The notes: generated by a model not told the origin, from the letters alone. DNA of 64,000 nt from Tenggerimyces sp963762635 (GCA_963762635.1 CAVXLQ010000003.1:806001-870000), one strand, 5' to 3'. Positions 6,886 through 16,420 are shown, counted from the stretch's first letter. Numbers and translations: made by a program.

Positions 6886-7953
6886 ATGCGTGCGCTGATC
6901 CTTGCCGGCGGCGCCGGAACGAGGCTGCGACCGATCACGCACACGTCGGCCAAGCAGCTGGTCCCGGTCGCCAACAAACCCGTGCTGTTCTACGGCCTGG
7001 AATCGGTTGCCGAGGCGGGGATCACCTCGGTCGGGATCGTGGTGGGGGACACCGCGGACGAGATCCAGGAGGCGGTCGGGGACGGGTCGCGGTTCGGGCT
7101 GGAGGTGACGTACCTCTCTCAGGACGCGCCGCGGGGCCTCGCTCACGCCGTGCTCGTCGCGCGGGACTTCCTGGGCGACGAGGACTTCGTCATGTACCTG
7201 GGGGACAACTTCATCGTTGGCGGCATCACCTCGTTCGTGGAGGCGTTCCGTGCGACGCGGCCGGACGCGTCGATCCTGCTGCAGCACGTGCCCAACCCGT
7301 CCTCGTTCGGCGTCGCCTCGCTGGACGCCTCCGGGCGGGTGGTGCGGCTGGAGGAGAAGCCGAAGGAGCCCGAGAGCGACCTCGCGCTGGTCGGCGTCTA
7401 TCTGTTCACGCCGGCCATCCACGAGGCCGTCCGCCAGATCGTGCCGTCGGCGCGGGGCGAGTACGAGATCACGCACGCGATCCAGTGGCTGATCGACCGC
7501 GGCTGTGACGTGGCATCGACGGTGATCACCGGCTACTGGAAGGACACCGGGAACGTCGCCGACATGCTCGAGGTGAACAGGTCGGTGCTGGAGACGCTCA
7601 CGCCGTCGATCGCGGGGTCGGTCGACGCGGAGTCGGAGGTCATCGGTCGAGTCGAGCTCGCGCCCGGCGCCGTGGTGGAGCGGTCGCGGATCGTGGGGCC
7701 GGCGATCATCGGCGCGGGGACGCGGATCGTGGACTCGTACGTGGGGCCGTTCACCTCGATCCAGCACGACTGCCGGATCGTGGACTCCGAGATCGAGTAC
7801 TCGATCGTGCTGCACGACTCGTCGATCGAGGGCGTGCGGCGGATCGAGGCGTCGCTCATCGGTCACCATGTGGAGGTCACGCCGTCGCCGCGGATGCCGC
7901 GGGCGCACCGGTTCGTGCTCGGCGATCACAGCAAGGTGCAGATCAGCTCATGA
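6886..7953 (+). CDS. rmlA: glucose-1-phosphate thymidylyltransferase, long form
   Basis: Makes dTDP-glucose from dTTP and glucose-1-phosphate, the first step to dTDP-L-rhamnose. At 355 aa it is the long RmlA type (StrD-like) with a nucleotidyltransferase domain (MRALILAGGAGTRLRPIT at residues 1-18, LVPVANKPVLFY, VMYLGDNFI) and a C-terminal left-handed beta-helix (about 250-350, with repeated I-V/S pattern such as IAGSVDAESEVIGRVELAP). The stop overlaps the rmlB start by 4 bp, so the two are translated together. Starts at the ATG at 6886. Confidence 0.95.
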   Translation: MRALILAGGAGTRLRPITHTSAKQLVPVANKPVLFYGLESVAEAGITSVGIVVGDTADEIQEAVGDGSRFGLEVTYLSQDAPRGLAHAVLVARDFLGDEDFVMYLGDNFIVGGITSFVEAFRATRPDASILLQHVPNPSSFGVASLDASGRVVRLEEKPKEPESDLALVGVYLFTPAIHEAVRQIVPSARGEYEITHAIQWLIDRGCDVASTVITGYWKDTGNVADMLEVNRSVLETLTPSIAGSVDAESEVIGRVELAPGAVVERSRIVGPAIIGAGTRIVDSYVGPFTSIQHDCRIVDSEIEYSIVLHDSSIEGVRRIEASLIGHHVEVTPSPRMPRAHRFVLGDHSKVQISS

Positions 7954-8882
7954 AGCTCTTGGTGACAGGTGGCGCGGGGTTCATCGGCTCCGCGTTCGTC
8001 CGGTCGTACGCCGGGGCCGAGGTGACGGTGCTGGACAAGCTCACGTACGCGGGCAACCCGGCCAACCTCGACCCGGTGCGTGACCGGATCGCCTTTGTGC
8101 AAGGGGATATCTGCGATGCCTCGCTCGTCGATGGGCTCATGCGCGGGCAGGACGCGGTCGTGCACTTCGCGGCGGAGTCCCATGTGGACAGGTCGATTCG
8201 CCGTGCGGCGGACTTCGTTCTGACGAACGTGGTGGGGACGCAGACGTTGCTCGACGCCGCCCTGCGGCACGGGGTGGGGCCGTTCGTGCACGTGTCGACC
8301 GACGAGGTGTACGGCTCGATCGACGTCGGCTCGTGGCCGGAGACCGATCCGGTGCGGCCGAACTCGCCGTACGCCGCGTCGAAGGCGTCGAGCGACCTGA
8401 TCGCGCTGTCGTACCACCGCACGCACGGGCTGGACGTGCGCGTGACGCGTTGCGCGAACAACTACGGGCCGTACCAGTACCCGGAGAAGGTCGTCCCGCT
8501 GTTCCTCACGACGCTGCTCGACGGCGGGCAGGTGCCGTTGTACGGCGACGGGCTGAACGTGCGCGACTGGCTGCACGTGTCCGACCACTGCGCGGGTCTT
8601 GTCGCGGTGCTGGAGGGTGGGCGGCCGGGGGAGATCTACAACCTCGGAGGTGGTCTCGAGCTTTCGAACCGCGAGCTCACGCAGCGGCTGCTCGACGCGT
8701 GTGGTCGGGACTGGTCGAGCGTACGGTACGTCGAGGACCGCAAGGGGCATGACCGGCGGTACTCGCTCGACTGGTCGAAGGTCGCCGGTGAGCTGGGTTG
8801 GGCACCGCGGGTTTCGTTCGAGGAAGGGCTGGCGGCGACGGTGGCTTGGTACCGGGACAACAGGTGGTGGTGGTCGCGATGA
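7950..8882 (+). CDS. rmlB: dTDP-glucose 4,6-dehydratase
   Basis: Second step of dTDP-rhamnose synthesis: NAD-dependent dehydration of dTDP-glucose to the 4-keto-6-deoxy sugar. At 310 aa it is a short-chain dehydrogenase of the extended type: NAD loop TGGAGFIGSAF at the N-terminus, HFAAESHVDRSI, the STDEVYGS strand and the catalytic Y-x3-K (SPYAASKASSD) near residue 140. NNYGPYQYPEKVVPLF is typical of RmlB. It overlaps rmlA by 4 bp and the rmlD start by 4 bp, completing a coupled operon. Confidence 0.95.
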   Translation: MKLLVTGGAGFIGSAFVRSYAGAEVTVLDKLTYAGNPANLDPVRDRIAFVQGDICDASLVDGLMRGQDAVVHFAAESHVDRSIRRAADFVLTNVVGTQTLLDAALRHGVGPFVHVSTDEVYGSIDVGSWPETDPVRPNSPYAASKASSDLIALSYHRTHGLDVRVTRCANNYGPYQYPEKVVPLFLTTLLDGGQVPLYGDGLNVRDWLHVSDHCAGLVAVLEGGRPGEIYNLGGGLELSNRELTQRLLDACGRDWSSVRYVEDRKGHDRRYSLDWSKVAGELGWAPRVSFEEGLAATVAWYRDNRWWWSR

Positions 8883-9686
8883 CCCGTTGGCTCGTCACCG
8901 GCGCGGGTGGGTCGCTCGGCCGCGAGGTCGTCGCCACGGCTCGGCGCTCTCGGTCTGGCTCGAGCGGAGCTCGACATCACCGAGGTGGCCGCGGTGCGGT
9001 CCGCGCTCGCCGAACATCGGCCGGAGGTCGTGGTCAACTGCGCGGCCTGGACGAACGTCGACACGGCCGAGACGCACCCGGCGGAGGCTTCGCTCGTCAA
9101 CGCCGACGGCCCGCTCGTCCTCGCCGCCGCGTGCGCTGCGATTGGTGCGCGGTTGCTGCACGTCTCGACCGACTACGTCTTCTCCGGCTCGGCGGATTCG
9201 CCTTATGCCGAAGGCGATCCGACCGGTCCGGTAAACCACTACGGCCGAACCAAGCTCGCCGGCGAGCAGGCCGTCCTGGCCCACGGCGGCACGGTCGTCC
9301 GTACCGCCTGGCTCTTCGGCGCGTACCGCGCGAACTTCGTCACCGCGATGATCGAGCAGGAGCGCGAGCGGGAGACCATCGACGTCGTCGCCGACAAGCG
9401 CGGCCAACCCACCTGGACCCGCGACGTCGCCGACCACCTCGCCTTCGCGGCGGACCACGGGCCCGGCATCGTCCACCTGACGAACGCGGGCGACGCCACG
9501 AGGTACGAGCAGGCCCAGGAGGTCTTCCGCCTGCTGGGCAAGGATCCCGAACGCGTCCGCCCGATCTCGTCCTCGGCCACGTCCGACCGCGCGCCCCGCC
9601 CGACCTACACAGTCCTCGCCAACCACCGCCTCCCACCGCTCCAGCACTGGCGAGAGGCGCTACGCGAGTTCCTCGTAGAACCGTAG
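8879..9686 (+). pseudogene. rmlD: dTDP-4-dehydrorhamnose reductase, frameshifted
   Basis: Last reduction to dTDP-L-rhamnose. The N-terminus (MTRWLVTGAGGSLGREVVAT) reads from the ATG at 8879, overlapping rmlB by 4 bp. All later RmlD signatures (ELDITEVAAVRSAL, STDYVFSG, the catalytic YGRTKLAGEQ) lie in another frame from about 8940 to 9686. The junction is near 8935-8945. A single extra base would restore the frame, but the piece between G-x-L-G and LDIT is about five residues shorter than usual, so a small deletion (about 14 or 17 bp) is also possible. Without the N-terminal NADPH loop the downstream part would be inactive. Either sequence error or a real mutation. Confidence 0.8.
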
Positions 9687-10250
9687 GCAGTTCTCGTAGG
9701 ACGGAAGGACACCGGCGGCTTCGGCTTCCGCGAGGGTGGGGGCGGAGGCGTCTTTGTCGGACAGGATCGGTTCGATCTCGGTGGGCCAGGCGATGGCCAG
9801 GTCGGGGTCGAACGGGGAGATGGCGTGTTCGCGTTCGGGGGCGTACGGGGTGGAGCAGAGGTAGATCACGGTGGCGTCGTCGGTCAACGCGAGGAAGCCG
9901 TGGCCCAGGCCCTCAGCGACGTACACGGACGAGCGGGTCGTCTCGTCCAAGCGGACGAACTCCCAACGCCGGTAGGTCGGAGACCCCGCACGCAAGTCGA
10001 CCACGACGTCCAGCACCGCTCCGCGCACGCAGGTCACCAGTTTGGCTTGGGAGGGCGGGACGTCGGCGTAGTGGAGGCCGCGCACCACTCCGCGCGACGA
10101 CACTGAGCAGTTCGCCTGCGCCACCGTGAAGGAATGCCCAACCGCAGCGCGGAATTCCGAGCCGGAGAACCAGACGTTGAACGACCCGCGACCATCCGGG
10201 ATCACCGGCGAGGAGGAGACGAACGCACCGGGGATGGAGAGCGGTTGCAC
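9660..10250 (-). CDS. rmlC: dTDP-4-dehydrorhamnose 3,5-epimerase
   Basis: Cupin-fold epimerase of 196 aa that converts dTDP-4-keto-6-deoxyglucose to the L-rhamno form. Family signatures are RGVVRGLHYADVPPSQAKLV (catalytic His), RGAVLDVVVDLRAGSPTY, VYVAEGLGHGFLAL and STPYAPEREHAISPFDPDL. The GTG at 10250 starts 4 bp after the stop of the upstream glycosyltransferase, so the two form an operon. Unlike the other rml genes it is on the minus strand, and its last 27 bp overlap rmlD tail to tail. Confidence 0.94.
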   Translation of the reverse strand: MQPLSIPGAFVSSSPVIPDGRGSFNVWFSGSEFRAAVGHSFTVAQANCSVSSRGVVRGLHYADVPPSQAKLVTCVRGAVLDVVVDLRAGSPTYRRWEFVRLDETTRSSVYVAEGLGHGFLALTDDATVIYLCSTPYAPEREHAISPFDPDLAIAWPTEIEPILSDKDASAPTLAEAEAAGVLPSYENCLRFYEELA

Positions 10251-10254
10251 CTAC

Positions 10255-12216
10255 CTAGACTGCCGCACGCGCCCGCTGGACCGCAGCTCGAATACGGTGC
10301 CGCCAGTTGCTCGGCAGCCGGTCGACCACGCGTACGCCGAGGCGCTTCAAACCGGGCCGTGCAATAGCCGCTCGAGCCGCACGGCGGGACAGGTCCGTCA
10401 CGAGGCCGATCCGGTCGCCGCCGACGAGGTACGCACGCGAGCGCTGGTCGACCTCGAGCTTGCCCAACGGCACCTCAGGCCCCAGCTCGCCGTCCAGCAG
10501 CCCGATCACCTGCCACTTGCCGGGCCGCAGCCGCAGCAGCGGGCCGGGGGAGTCGGCCCCCAGGTCGGCGATCAGCCGTGCCCGCGGGCCGGCGGACTCC
10601 AGGCGCGCCGGCAGCATCACCGACGTCGCCCGCGACCCGTCGTCCCGGATCACCACCTGCGCCGGCAGGGAGCCGCTCCCGCGCCGCGACACCACGGGCA
10701 GGCCGAGCTCCAGCCGCCGCCCGTTCCCCGGACCAGGGATCGCGTGCGCGTGCGTCAGCGCCTGCGCGAGCCCGAGAGCGTGCCGGCCGACGTCGACGCT
10801 GAGGCCGCCGCCACCGGTGAAGAACGGGATCACCACCTGCGCGGGCCGCCCCAGCGCGGCCGGCAGCAGCTTGTCGGCCAACGCGTCCGCGGACGACGCC
10901 CCAAGCCGGACCCGACGGTCCAGCCCGAGCATCCGCACCTGGACCCACAGGTCCCACGACCCAGGCGGCAGCACCCGCTTGCCCGCCACGCGTTCGGGGT
11001 CGAGCGTCGCCTTGCCGCGGAACGTGACCGCACACCGCGTCCCGTCGCCCGCCGACTCGCCCTCGTCCACGTGCAGCTCGAGCTTCGCCGGCACCCACCA
11101 GTCGGCGCCGGTCTCGGCGTTCCGCAACGTGATGTCGACCCGGAAGCCGGACAGCTCCTTCGTGACCTCGCCGTCCTCCCAGTCGAGCAGGCCGGCGCTG
11201 AACTCGGGGTCGACGAAGTACTGCCCGCCACGCCGCAGCAGCCCCAGCGGGACCGCGTCGGTGCCCTGCGTGAGGACGGTCGACAGCGTCAGCTCCAGCT
11301 TGCCGTCGACCCACTCGAGGTCGGTGAGCGTCGCGTGCGCGTCGACGGAGTCCGCCCGCCGGCCCAGCTCGATCAGCGCGTCGACCCGCGTCGCCCGCAG
11401 CAGGTCCGAACGCATCCGCGAGATCGCCGGCAGCGCACCCGTCAGCTCGGCGGGGAACAGCTCCGTCGCCGCGCGCTGCAGCTCTGCCAGGAGGGCGTCG
11501 TTCCCTTCCTGGATGGGCGGAATCCTGCCGAGCAGCTCAACCCGGTAGACGCGCCGCAGGACCGCGAGGCGCAGCTCGTTCGGGTGCGTACGCGACTCCA
11601 CGACCTGGACGAGCTCGCGCAACGCGGCGGTGTACTCGAGCGCGTCGACCGCGGGAGCAGCGGGCCGGGCAGGAGCCTGGTAGCACACCTGGTCGCCGAG
11701 GATCGAGACGATCTGTGCGGCGAAGTACGAACGGAGCAAGAAGATCTGCCGCGCGAGCGGCCGACCAGCGGACCCGTAGGCCAGCCGCTGCTCGTCCAGG
11801 AAAGCCTTCCGGAACAGCTGCCCCGAAGAGACGATCTCGTACAGCGGGAAGTCGTGGATCGTGACCTTGTCGCGTACGCCGTGCACCAGCGTCGCGCCCT
11901 CGACCGGATCCGGCGACGACTGCTTGCCGACCACGACGTCGGAGAGGTTGCGGTGGCCGAGCTCGTACAGCTTCGCCAAGGCCTCGCGGGGCAGCGTCGC
12001 GCCGGGCTCGACCAGCTGGACGTACTCACCGGAGGCGGCGGCGACACCCGCGTCCCACGCCTCGTCCAGCGGAGCCGAGAGAGGCTGGTCGGGGCCGACG
12101 AGGAGGATCTCCAGCTCGTCCGCCGGCAGCGTCTGCGCCCGCAGTGACGCGAGAGTAACTTGCAGGTCAGAGGGGGAATGGCGAGCAGGAACGATGACGC
12201 TCACCTTGACCGGCAT
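10255..12216 (-). CDS. family 2 glycosyltransferase with large C-terminal region
   Basis: A 653-aa protein from the ATG at 12216 (GAGG 9 bp upstream; another ATG lies at 12267). Residues 3-200 are a GT-A/GT2 domain (VKVSVIVPARHSPSDLQVTL, SLRAQTLPADELEILLVGPD, AASGEYVQLVEPGATLPREAL). The usual DxD metal site after the EYV strand reads V-E-P-G-A, so the acidic pair is not canonical. About 400 residues of beta-rich sequence follow, as in some wall-teichoic-acid glycosyltransferases. Co-transcribed with rmlC, it may build or decorate a surface glycan, possibly with rhamnose (inference). Confidence 0.82.
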   Translation of the reverse strand: MPVKVSVIVPARHSPSDLQVTLASLRAQTLPADELEILLVGPDQPLSAPLDEAWDAGVAAASGEYVQLVEPGATLPREALAKLYELGHRNLSDVVVGKQSSPDPVEGATLVHGVRDKVTIHDFPLYEIVSSGQLFRKAFLDEQRLAYGSAGRPLARQIFLLRSYFAAQIVSILGDQVCYQAPARPAAPAVDALEYTAALRELVQVVESRTHPNELRLAVLRRVYRVELLGRIPPIQEGNDALLAELQRAATELFPAELTGALPAISRMRSDLLRATRVDALIELGRRADSVDAHATLTDLEWVDGKLELTLSTVLTQGTDAVPLGLLRRGGQYFVDPEFSAGLLDWEDGEVTKELSGFRVDITLRNAETGADWWVPAKLELHVDEGESAGDGTRCAVTFRGKATLDPERVAGKRVLPPGSWDLWVQVRMLGLDRRVRLGASSADALADKLLPAALGRPAQVVIPFFTGGGGLSVDVGRHALGLAQALTHAHAIPGPGNGRRLELGLPVVSRRGSGSLPAQVVIRDDGSRATSVMLPARLESAGPRARLIADLGADSPGPLLRLRPGKWQVIGLLDGELGPEVPLGKLEVDQRSRAYLVGGDRIGLVTDLSRRAARAAIARPGLKRLGVRVVDRLPSNWRHRIRAAVQRARAAV

Positions 12217-12491
12217 GACCTTGAACCTCGCAGGAGACGGCTGGCTGACGGGGACGGACGAGTCCATACGAGGCTAACCCGCCGCACGCGTCAGCGCGTG
12301 CGCCGGGGACCCCGGACCGTCGTGCATAGTGCCATCGCGGCGGCCAGGGAGCAAAGCCTCAGGGCCATGCCATTCGGACAGGCCCGGGTGGCTGGGCGGA
12401 CGCACCCCGCACGTTCACTCCTGTGGTCGTCCCGGTATCTTGCCGTGTCCGTCGAGCCGCCGCAGTCACAGAGCAGTGAGGACACGCACCC

Positions 12492-14387
12492 GTGCCGCCC
12501 GCCACCGAACGGGGTCCCGCGTCTCCGCAAGGGCGCACCGCGTCGATCGTCGCGAGCCTGCTCGGCCTCGCCTACGCCGCACTCCTCGTCGGCGCCGTCA
12601 TCCCCTCGGCCTGGACGTTCCTCGCGGCCGCCGTCTGCTGCGCCGCCCTGGAGATCGCCTGGCGCCGGTTCGCGCCGAGTGACTCGGCGTACGTCGGAAG
12701 CCTCGGCGCGGGCGCCGCATGGCGCGCCCTCGGACGCGGCACCGCGCTGATCGTCCTCCTGGTCCGCGCCGACAAGCCCGGCTGGATCCTCGTCGTCGCC
12801 GCCGGCCTGCTCGCGCTCCAGCTGCTGCGGCTGGCCGGCTCGGCGCTCGCCGACCTCGTACGCCGGCGTCGCACGATGCCGATCGTCAGCCGCGGTCTCG
12901 ACCTCGCGCCGGTCCGCGTCCCCGGCGCGCTCCCCACGATCTTCACCCGACACACCGAGGACCTGCTCGCGCTGCCCGACCTGCTCCTCCTCGCCGGAGC
13001 CACAGCGGCGGTGTTCACCGGCTCCGTACGCGAGCTGGTCATCGGCGTAGCAGCGGCCGTTTTCCTCGCCCTGGTTGGCGTTTGCGTCCTCGACGTCGCG
13101 GCTCTCGCGATGGGACGCGTACCCGCCGAACGCCTCACCGCCGCCATTCACCGCGCGCTCAGCAAGGTCGCGCCGAACGTCGCGGTCTCCTTCGGGGGCG
13201 GTCCGGAAACGCTGTACCAGCTGGAGATGTGGGTCGAGACGTTCGAGCACCTGGACGTCCCGACAGTCATCCTCGTCCGCGACAGAGACACCCTGCTCCG
13301 GCTCGGCCCGACCCGCGTCCCGGTGCTCTGCGTCGAGAGCAGCCAGACGCTGCGCGAGCTCGACCTCCCCGCCCTGAAGGTCGTCGCGTACGTCGCGCAC
13401 GACCCCAGCAACGTGGACCTGCTCACCCGTCGCGGCGTCAAGCACGTCTATCTGGGACACGGCGACAGCGACGACCCCGCGCACTGCACGCCGTTCCTCA
13501 AGGCCTACGACGAGGTGTGGACGGCCGGGTCGGCCGCTGCCGAACGGTTCCGCGCCGCCGCGCTCGGGCTCGGCGGAGTCGTCGAGATCGGCCACCCCCG
13601 TCATCCCGACGCAGACCGGCCCGCCGAGCCGGCCCAGAGCGAGTGGATCACCGTTCTGTACGCCCCGACCTGGGAAGGCGCGGGCGGCGAGCCGTCCCCC
13701 TCCTCCGTCGCTGTCTGTGGTCCCGACCTGGTCCGAGCCCTCCTCGACCAGGAGGACGTGCGTGTCCTGTATCGGCCGCACCCCCTGCTCGGCACCCGCG
13801 ACGAGGCGGCGGGCAAGGCGCACCGCGAGATCGTCGAGCTCCTCGGCGACGCCGCCGTTCCACGACCCGCCGAGATCCCGGACGGCCCCGAAGCGGCCCG
13901 TGACGACCTCGACGTCGCACGTTCGGCGGCGGTAACCACGAGGTCAGAACGTGTAGCAGCGTTGGAAGTCTGGGCCCGCAAGCAGCTGACACCAACCGAC
14001 GAGCGACACCACCGGGTCGTCCCCGGCCCGCCGTTCAGCCTTACCGCCTGCTTCGAGGCGGCGGACGTCCTGCTGTGCGACGTGTCGAGCGTGGTGTCGG
14101 ACTTCGTGGCGAGCGGCAAACCGTACGGCGTGACGAATCCCGCAGGCGTGGATCCCGCCGCCTTCGCCGTTCGCTACCCTTCGAGCCGCGGCGGTTACCT
14201 GGTCGATGCCGATGGTCACGGACTGTCGGGCTTGCTGTCCGCGGGCCGCGGACTCGGCGATCCCGCTGCGGAAGTACGTGTTGCGGTGCGCCTCGAGCTG
14301 CTCGGGCCGGAGCAGCCCCCGGCGACGGATCGGCTGCGCGAGCAGGTGGCTCGGGCGGTCGAAGGGGTCACACTCGCCAGCAGTTGA
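12492..14387 (+). CDS. membrane-fused CDP-glycerol glycerophosphotransferase-like protein (TagB/TagF family), copy 1
   Basis: A 631-aa protein from the GTG at 12492. Residues 15-215 carry several hydrophobic helices. The rest is a TagB/TagF-type GT-B fold: SFGGGPETLYQLEMWVETFE (about 233), YLGHGDSDDP (321), YAPTWEGAGG (391), YRPHPLLGTRD (427) and DVSSVVSDFVASGKPY (528), which include the His and Ser/Asp positions conserved in teichoic acid polymerases. It probably transfers polyol phosphate to a surface polymer. The fused membrane domain is unusual, as classical TagF is peripheral. A paralogue follows 53 bp downstream. Confidence 0.85.
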   Translation: MPPATERGPASPQGRTASIVASLLGLAYAALLVGAVIPSAWTFLAAAVCCAALEIAWRRFAPSDSAYVGSLGAGAAWRALGRGTALIVLLVRADKPGWILVVAAGLLALQLLRLAGSALADLVRRRRTMPIVSRGLDLAPVRVPGALPTIFTRHTEDLLALPDLLLLAGATAAVFTGSVRELVIGVAAAVFLALVGVCVLDVAALAMGRVPAERLTAAIHRALSKVAPNVAVSFGGGPETLYQLEMWVETFEHLDVPTVILVRDRDTLLRLGPTRVPVLCVESSQTLRELDLPALKVVAYVAHDPSNVDLLTRRGVKHVYLGHGDSDDPAHCTPFLKAYDEVWTAGSAAAERFRAAALGLGGVVEIGHPRHPDADRPAEPAQSEWITVLYAPTWEGAGGEPSPSSVAVCGPDLVRALLDQEDVRVLYRPHPLLGTRDEAAGKAHREIVELLGDAAVPRPAEIPDGPEAARDDLDVARSAAVTTRSERVAALEVWARKQLTPTDERHHRVVPGPPFSLTACFEAADVLLCDVSSVVSDFVASGKPYGVTNPAGVDPAAFAVRYPSSRGGYLVDADGHGLSGLLSAGRGLGDPAAEVRVAVRLELLGPEQPPATDRLREQVARAVEGVTLASS

Positions 14388-14440
14388 TCAGATGGCAAGT
14401 GGGCAGGTCGGCGATCGAGGTGTCGGAAGAAGGGTTGACC

Positions 14441-16387
14441 GTGCTGGACTCGCTCAAGCGTCGTGGCTCGTTGCTGGTCGGCGCCGTGCTGATGGTCGTG
14501 ACGTACGCCTCCGTGGTCCTCACCTCGGTCCTCGCCAAGCCGCTGCTGTTCACGTTCGCGCTGCTTGCCGCCGTGGCCGCCGATACCTACGTCGACCGCC
14601 GGATGCCCACGTTCACCGCCGCTCTCCGGCGCGTCCAGTTCGGGCTCACGCACCGCGCCTTCGTACTCGCGTTCGCGGTGCTGCTGATGGCCGCGATCGT
14701 CGGACGGCCGGGGCTGCTCATGTTCGCCGTGCTCGCGGTGGCCGTGGCCGCGGCCCGCGTCGGCTACCTCGTCCTGCTCAAGCTGGTCCGGCGGCGCATC
14801 GTTCCGGCCGTCGAGGTCCGCAACCTCCAGCTCCCCACCCGGTTCCTCCCCGTCCAGCTGCCGAGGGTGCTCGAGGACGACGTCAGCCTGCGGCTGCACG
14901 CGCTCGGTGCCCTCGCCCTGCTGGGCGGCGTGCTCAGCGTCCAGTGGGACGCGCCCTGGGTGTTCACCGCTCTCGTGCTCGCGTACCTGGTCGTCGTCGG
15001 CGGTGCCAGCGTCGTGCTCGTCCGCTGGCTGCTGTGGCTGCGCCGCCAGCCCGGCCGGCAGGAGCTGCTCGACGCGGTGAGCCAGGCGCTGCGGGAACGG
15101 CAGACCGAGGTCGTCCTCTACTTCAGTGGCTCGGCGAACGCGACGTACCAGGTCGACATGTGGCTCTCCACGCTGTCGCGGATGCGCCGCCGTGCCGTGG
15201 TGCTGGTGCGCGAACGGCACGCGATCAAGCGGCTCGCGCGGACGGACGTGCCTGTGGTCTGCGTGCCGGGCGCCGTCGACCTGATGGGGTTCGCGCTGCC
15301 GCAGGTCCAGGTCGCGTTCTACGTCGCGCACAGCAGCAAGAACATCCAGTTCCTGCGCGAGCCGCGGGTGAAGAGCGTGTTCATCGGGCACGGCGACAGC
15401 GACAAGGTCGGCAGCTTCAACCCGTTCAGCAAGGCCTACGACCAGATCTGGGTCGCCGGTGCCGGTGGCCGTGACCGGTACGCGCGGGCCAAGGTCGGCG
15501 TGCGGGACGACGCGATCGTCGAGGTCGGCCGGCCGCAGCTCGACAGCATCGAACGGCGTACGAAGCGCCCCGTCGCGCACCCGGACCGGCCGCTCACCGT
15601 GCTGTACGCGCCGACCTGGGAGGGCTGGAACGACGAGGAGTTCCAGACCTCGCTGACCGAGATGGGCCCGCAGATCGTACGGAAGCTGCTCAACGGTCCC
15701 ATCCCGGTTCGCCTTGTCTACAAGCCACATCCGCTGACCGGCACCCGCGACGTCGCGGCCCGTGAGGTCGACGAACGGATCCGCGCGCTGATCGCCGCGG
15801 CGAACGGCGCGCGCACCGTCCCGCCGTCGGCGCGGGCCCGGCTCGACGCGCTGGAGTCCCGGCTCGGTGCCCTCGACGTGACCGTCGACGAAGAGGCGGC
15901 GCTGACCGCGGAGTGGGTGTCGACGTTCTGGTCCGGCCACGCCGGGCACCACCTGGTCGTCACGGAGAAGATGCCGACGCTGTTCGACTGCTTCAACGCC
16001 GCGGACCTGCTGATCGCGGACGTGTCGAGCGTGGTCTCCGACTTCATCGCGAGCGGCAAGCCGTACCTCGTGGCGAACCCGAAGGGGCTGCCGGACACCG
16101 TGTTCCGCGAGACCTACCCGAGCTCGCGGGCGGCGTACCTGCTGCACCCGGGCGCCGGGGACCTCGAGGAGATCATCGACCGGATCGTCGCGACCGACCC
16201 GTTGGCGGCGGAGCGCGACGTGGCCCGCGCGTACCTGCTCGGGCCGGACAAGCCGACGTCGATCGCCCGCTGGGACTCCGCGGTGGACCGGCTGGTCGCC
16301 GAGGCCGAGCTGGAGTGGGCGGGCGTGCGCGGGGCGGGTCCGGGCGCGGACCCGGCGCCTCCGCCGGTCGTCGCCGGGCGCCGCTGA
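14441..16387 (+). CDS. membrane-fused CDP-glycerol glycerophosphotransferase-like protein (TagB/TagF family), copy 2
   Basis: Paralogue of the preceding gene, 648 aa. The start chosen is GTG at 14441, 7 bp after GGAAGAAGG; the open frame reaches further back but overlaps copy 1. The N-terminal 200 residues hold membrane helices (LLVGAVLMVVTYASVVLTSV and LAVAVAAARVGYLVLLKLV). The GT-B part repeats the family motifs: FSGSANATYQVDMWLSTL, FIGHGDSDKVGSFNPFSKAY (about 316), LYAPTWEGWNDEEF (390), YKPHPLTGTRD (427), DVSSVVSDFIASGKPYLVAN (526). A Pro/Ala-rich tail ends the protein. It probably works with copy 1 in wall-polymer synthesis. Confidence 0.86.
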   Translation: MLDSLKRRGSLLVGAVLMVVTYASVVLTSVLAKPLLFTFALLAAVAADTYVDRRMPTFTAALRRVQFGLTHRAFVLAFAVLLMAAIVGRPGLLMFAVLAVAVAAARVGYLVLLKLVRRRIVPAVEVRNLQLPTRFLPVQLPRVLEDDVSLRLHALGALALLGGVLSVQWDAPWVFTALVLAYLVVVGGASVVLVRWLLWLRRQPGRQELLDAVSQALRERQTEVVLYFSGSANATYQVDMWLSTLSRMRRRAVVLVRERHAIKRLARTDVPVVCVPGAVDLMGFALPQVQVAFYVAHSSKNIQFLREPRVKSVFIGHGDSDKVGSFNPFSKAYDQIWVAGAGGRDRYARAKVGVRDDAIVEVGRPQLDSIERRTKRPVAHPDRPLTVLYAPTWEGWNDEEFQTSLTEMGPQIVRKLLNGPIPVRLVYKPHPLTGTRDVAAREVDERIRALIAAANGARTVPPSARARLDALESRLGALDVTVDEEAALTAEWVSTFWSGHAGHHLVVTEKMPTLFDCFNAADLLIADVSSVVSDFIASGKPYLVANPKGLPDTVFRETYPSSRAAYLLHPGAGDLEEIIDRIVATDPLAAERDVARAYLLGPDKPTSIARWDSAVDRLVAEAELEWAGVRGAGPGADPAPPPVVAGRR

Positions 16388-16399
16388 GGCCCGCCAAAA

Positions 16400-16420
16400 G
16401 TTGAGTCGAGCCCACTCAAC
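16400..16420. promoter_or_regulatory. HAIR-like HspR operator
   Basis: GTTGAGT-cgagccc-ACTCAAC matches the HspR inverted repeat CTTGAGT-N7-ACTCAAG except for the outermost base pair, which is changed on both sides so symmetry is kept. It sits just upstream of the dnaK promoter, where HspR would repress under non-stress conditions. Confidence 0.8.

Noticed and set aside
12291..13823. 510-codon minus-strand frame over TagF copy 1
   Set aside because: Shadow of the plus-strand gene, which carries the conserved GHGDSD and DVSSVVSDF motifs.
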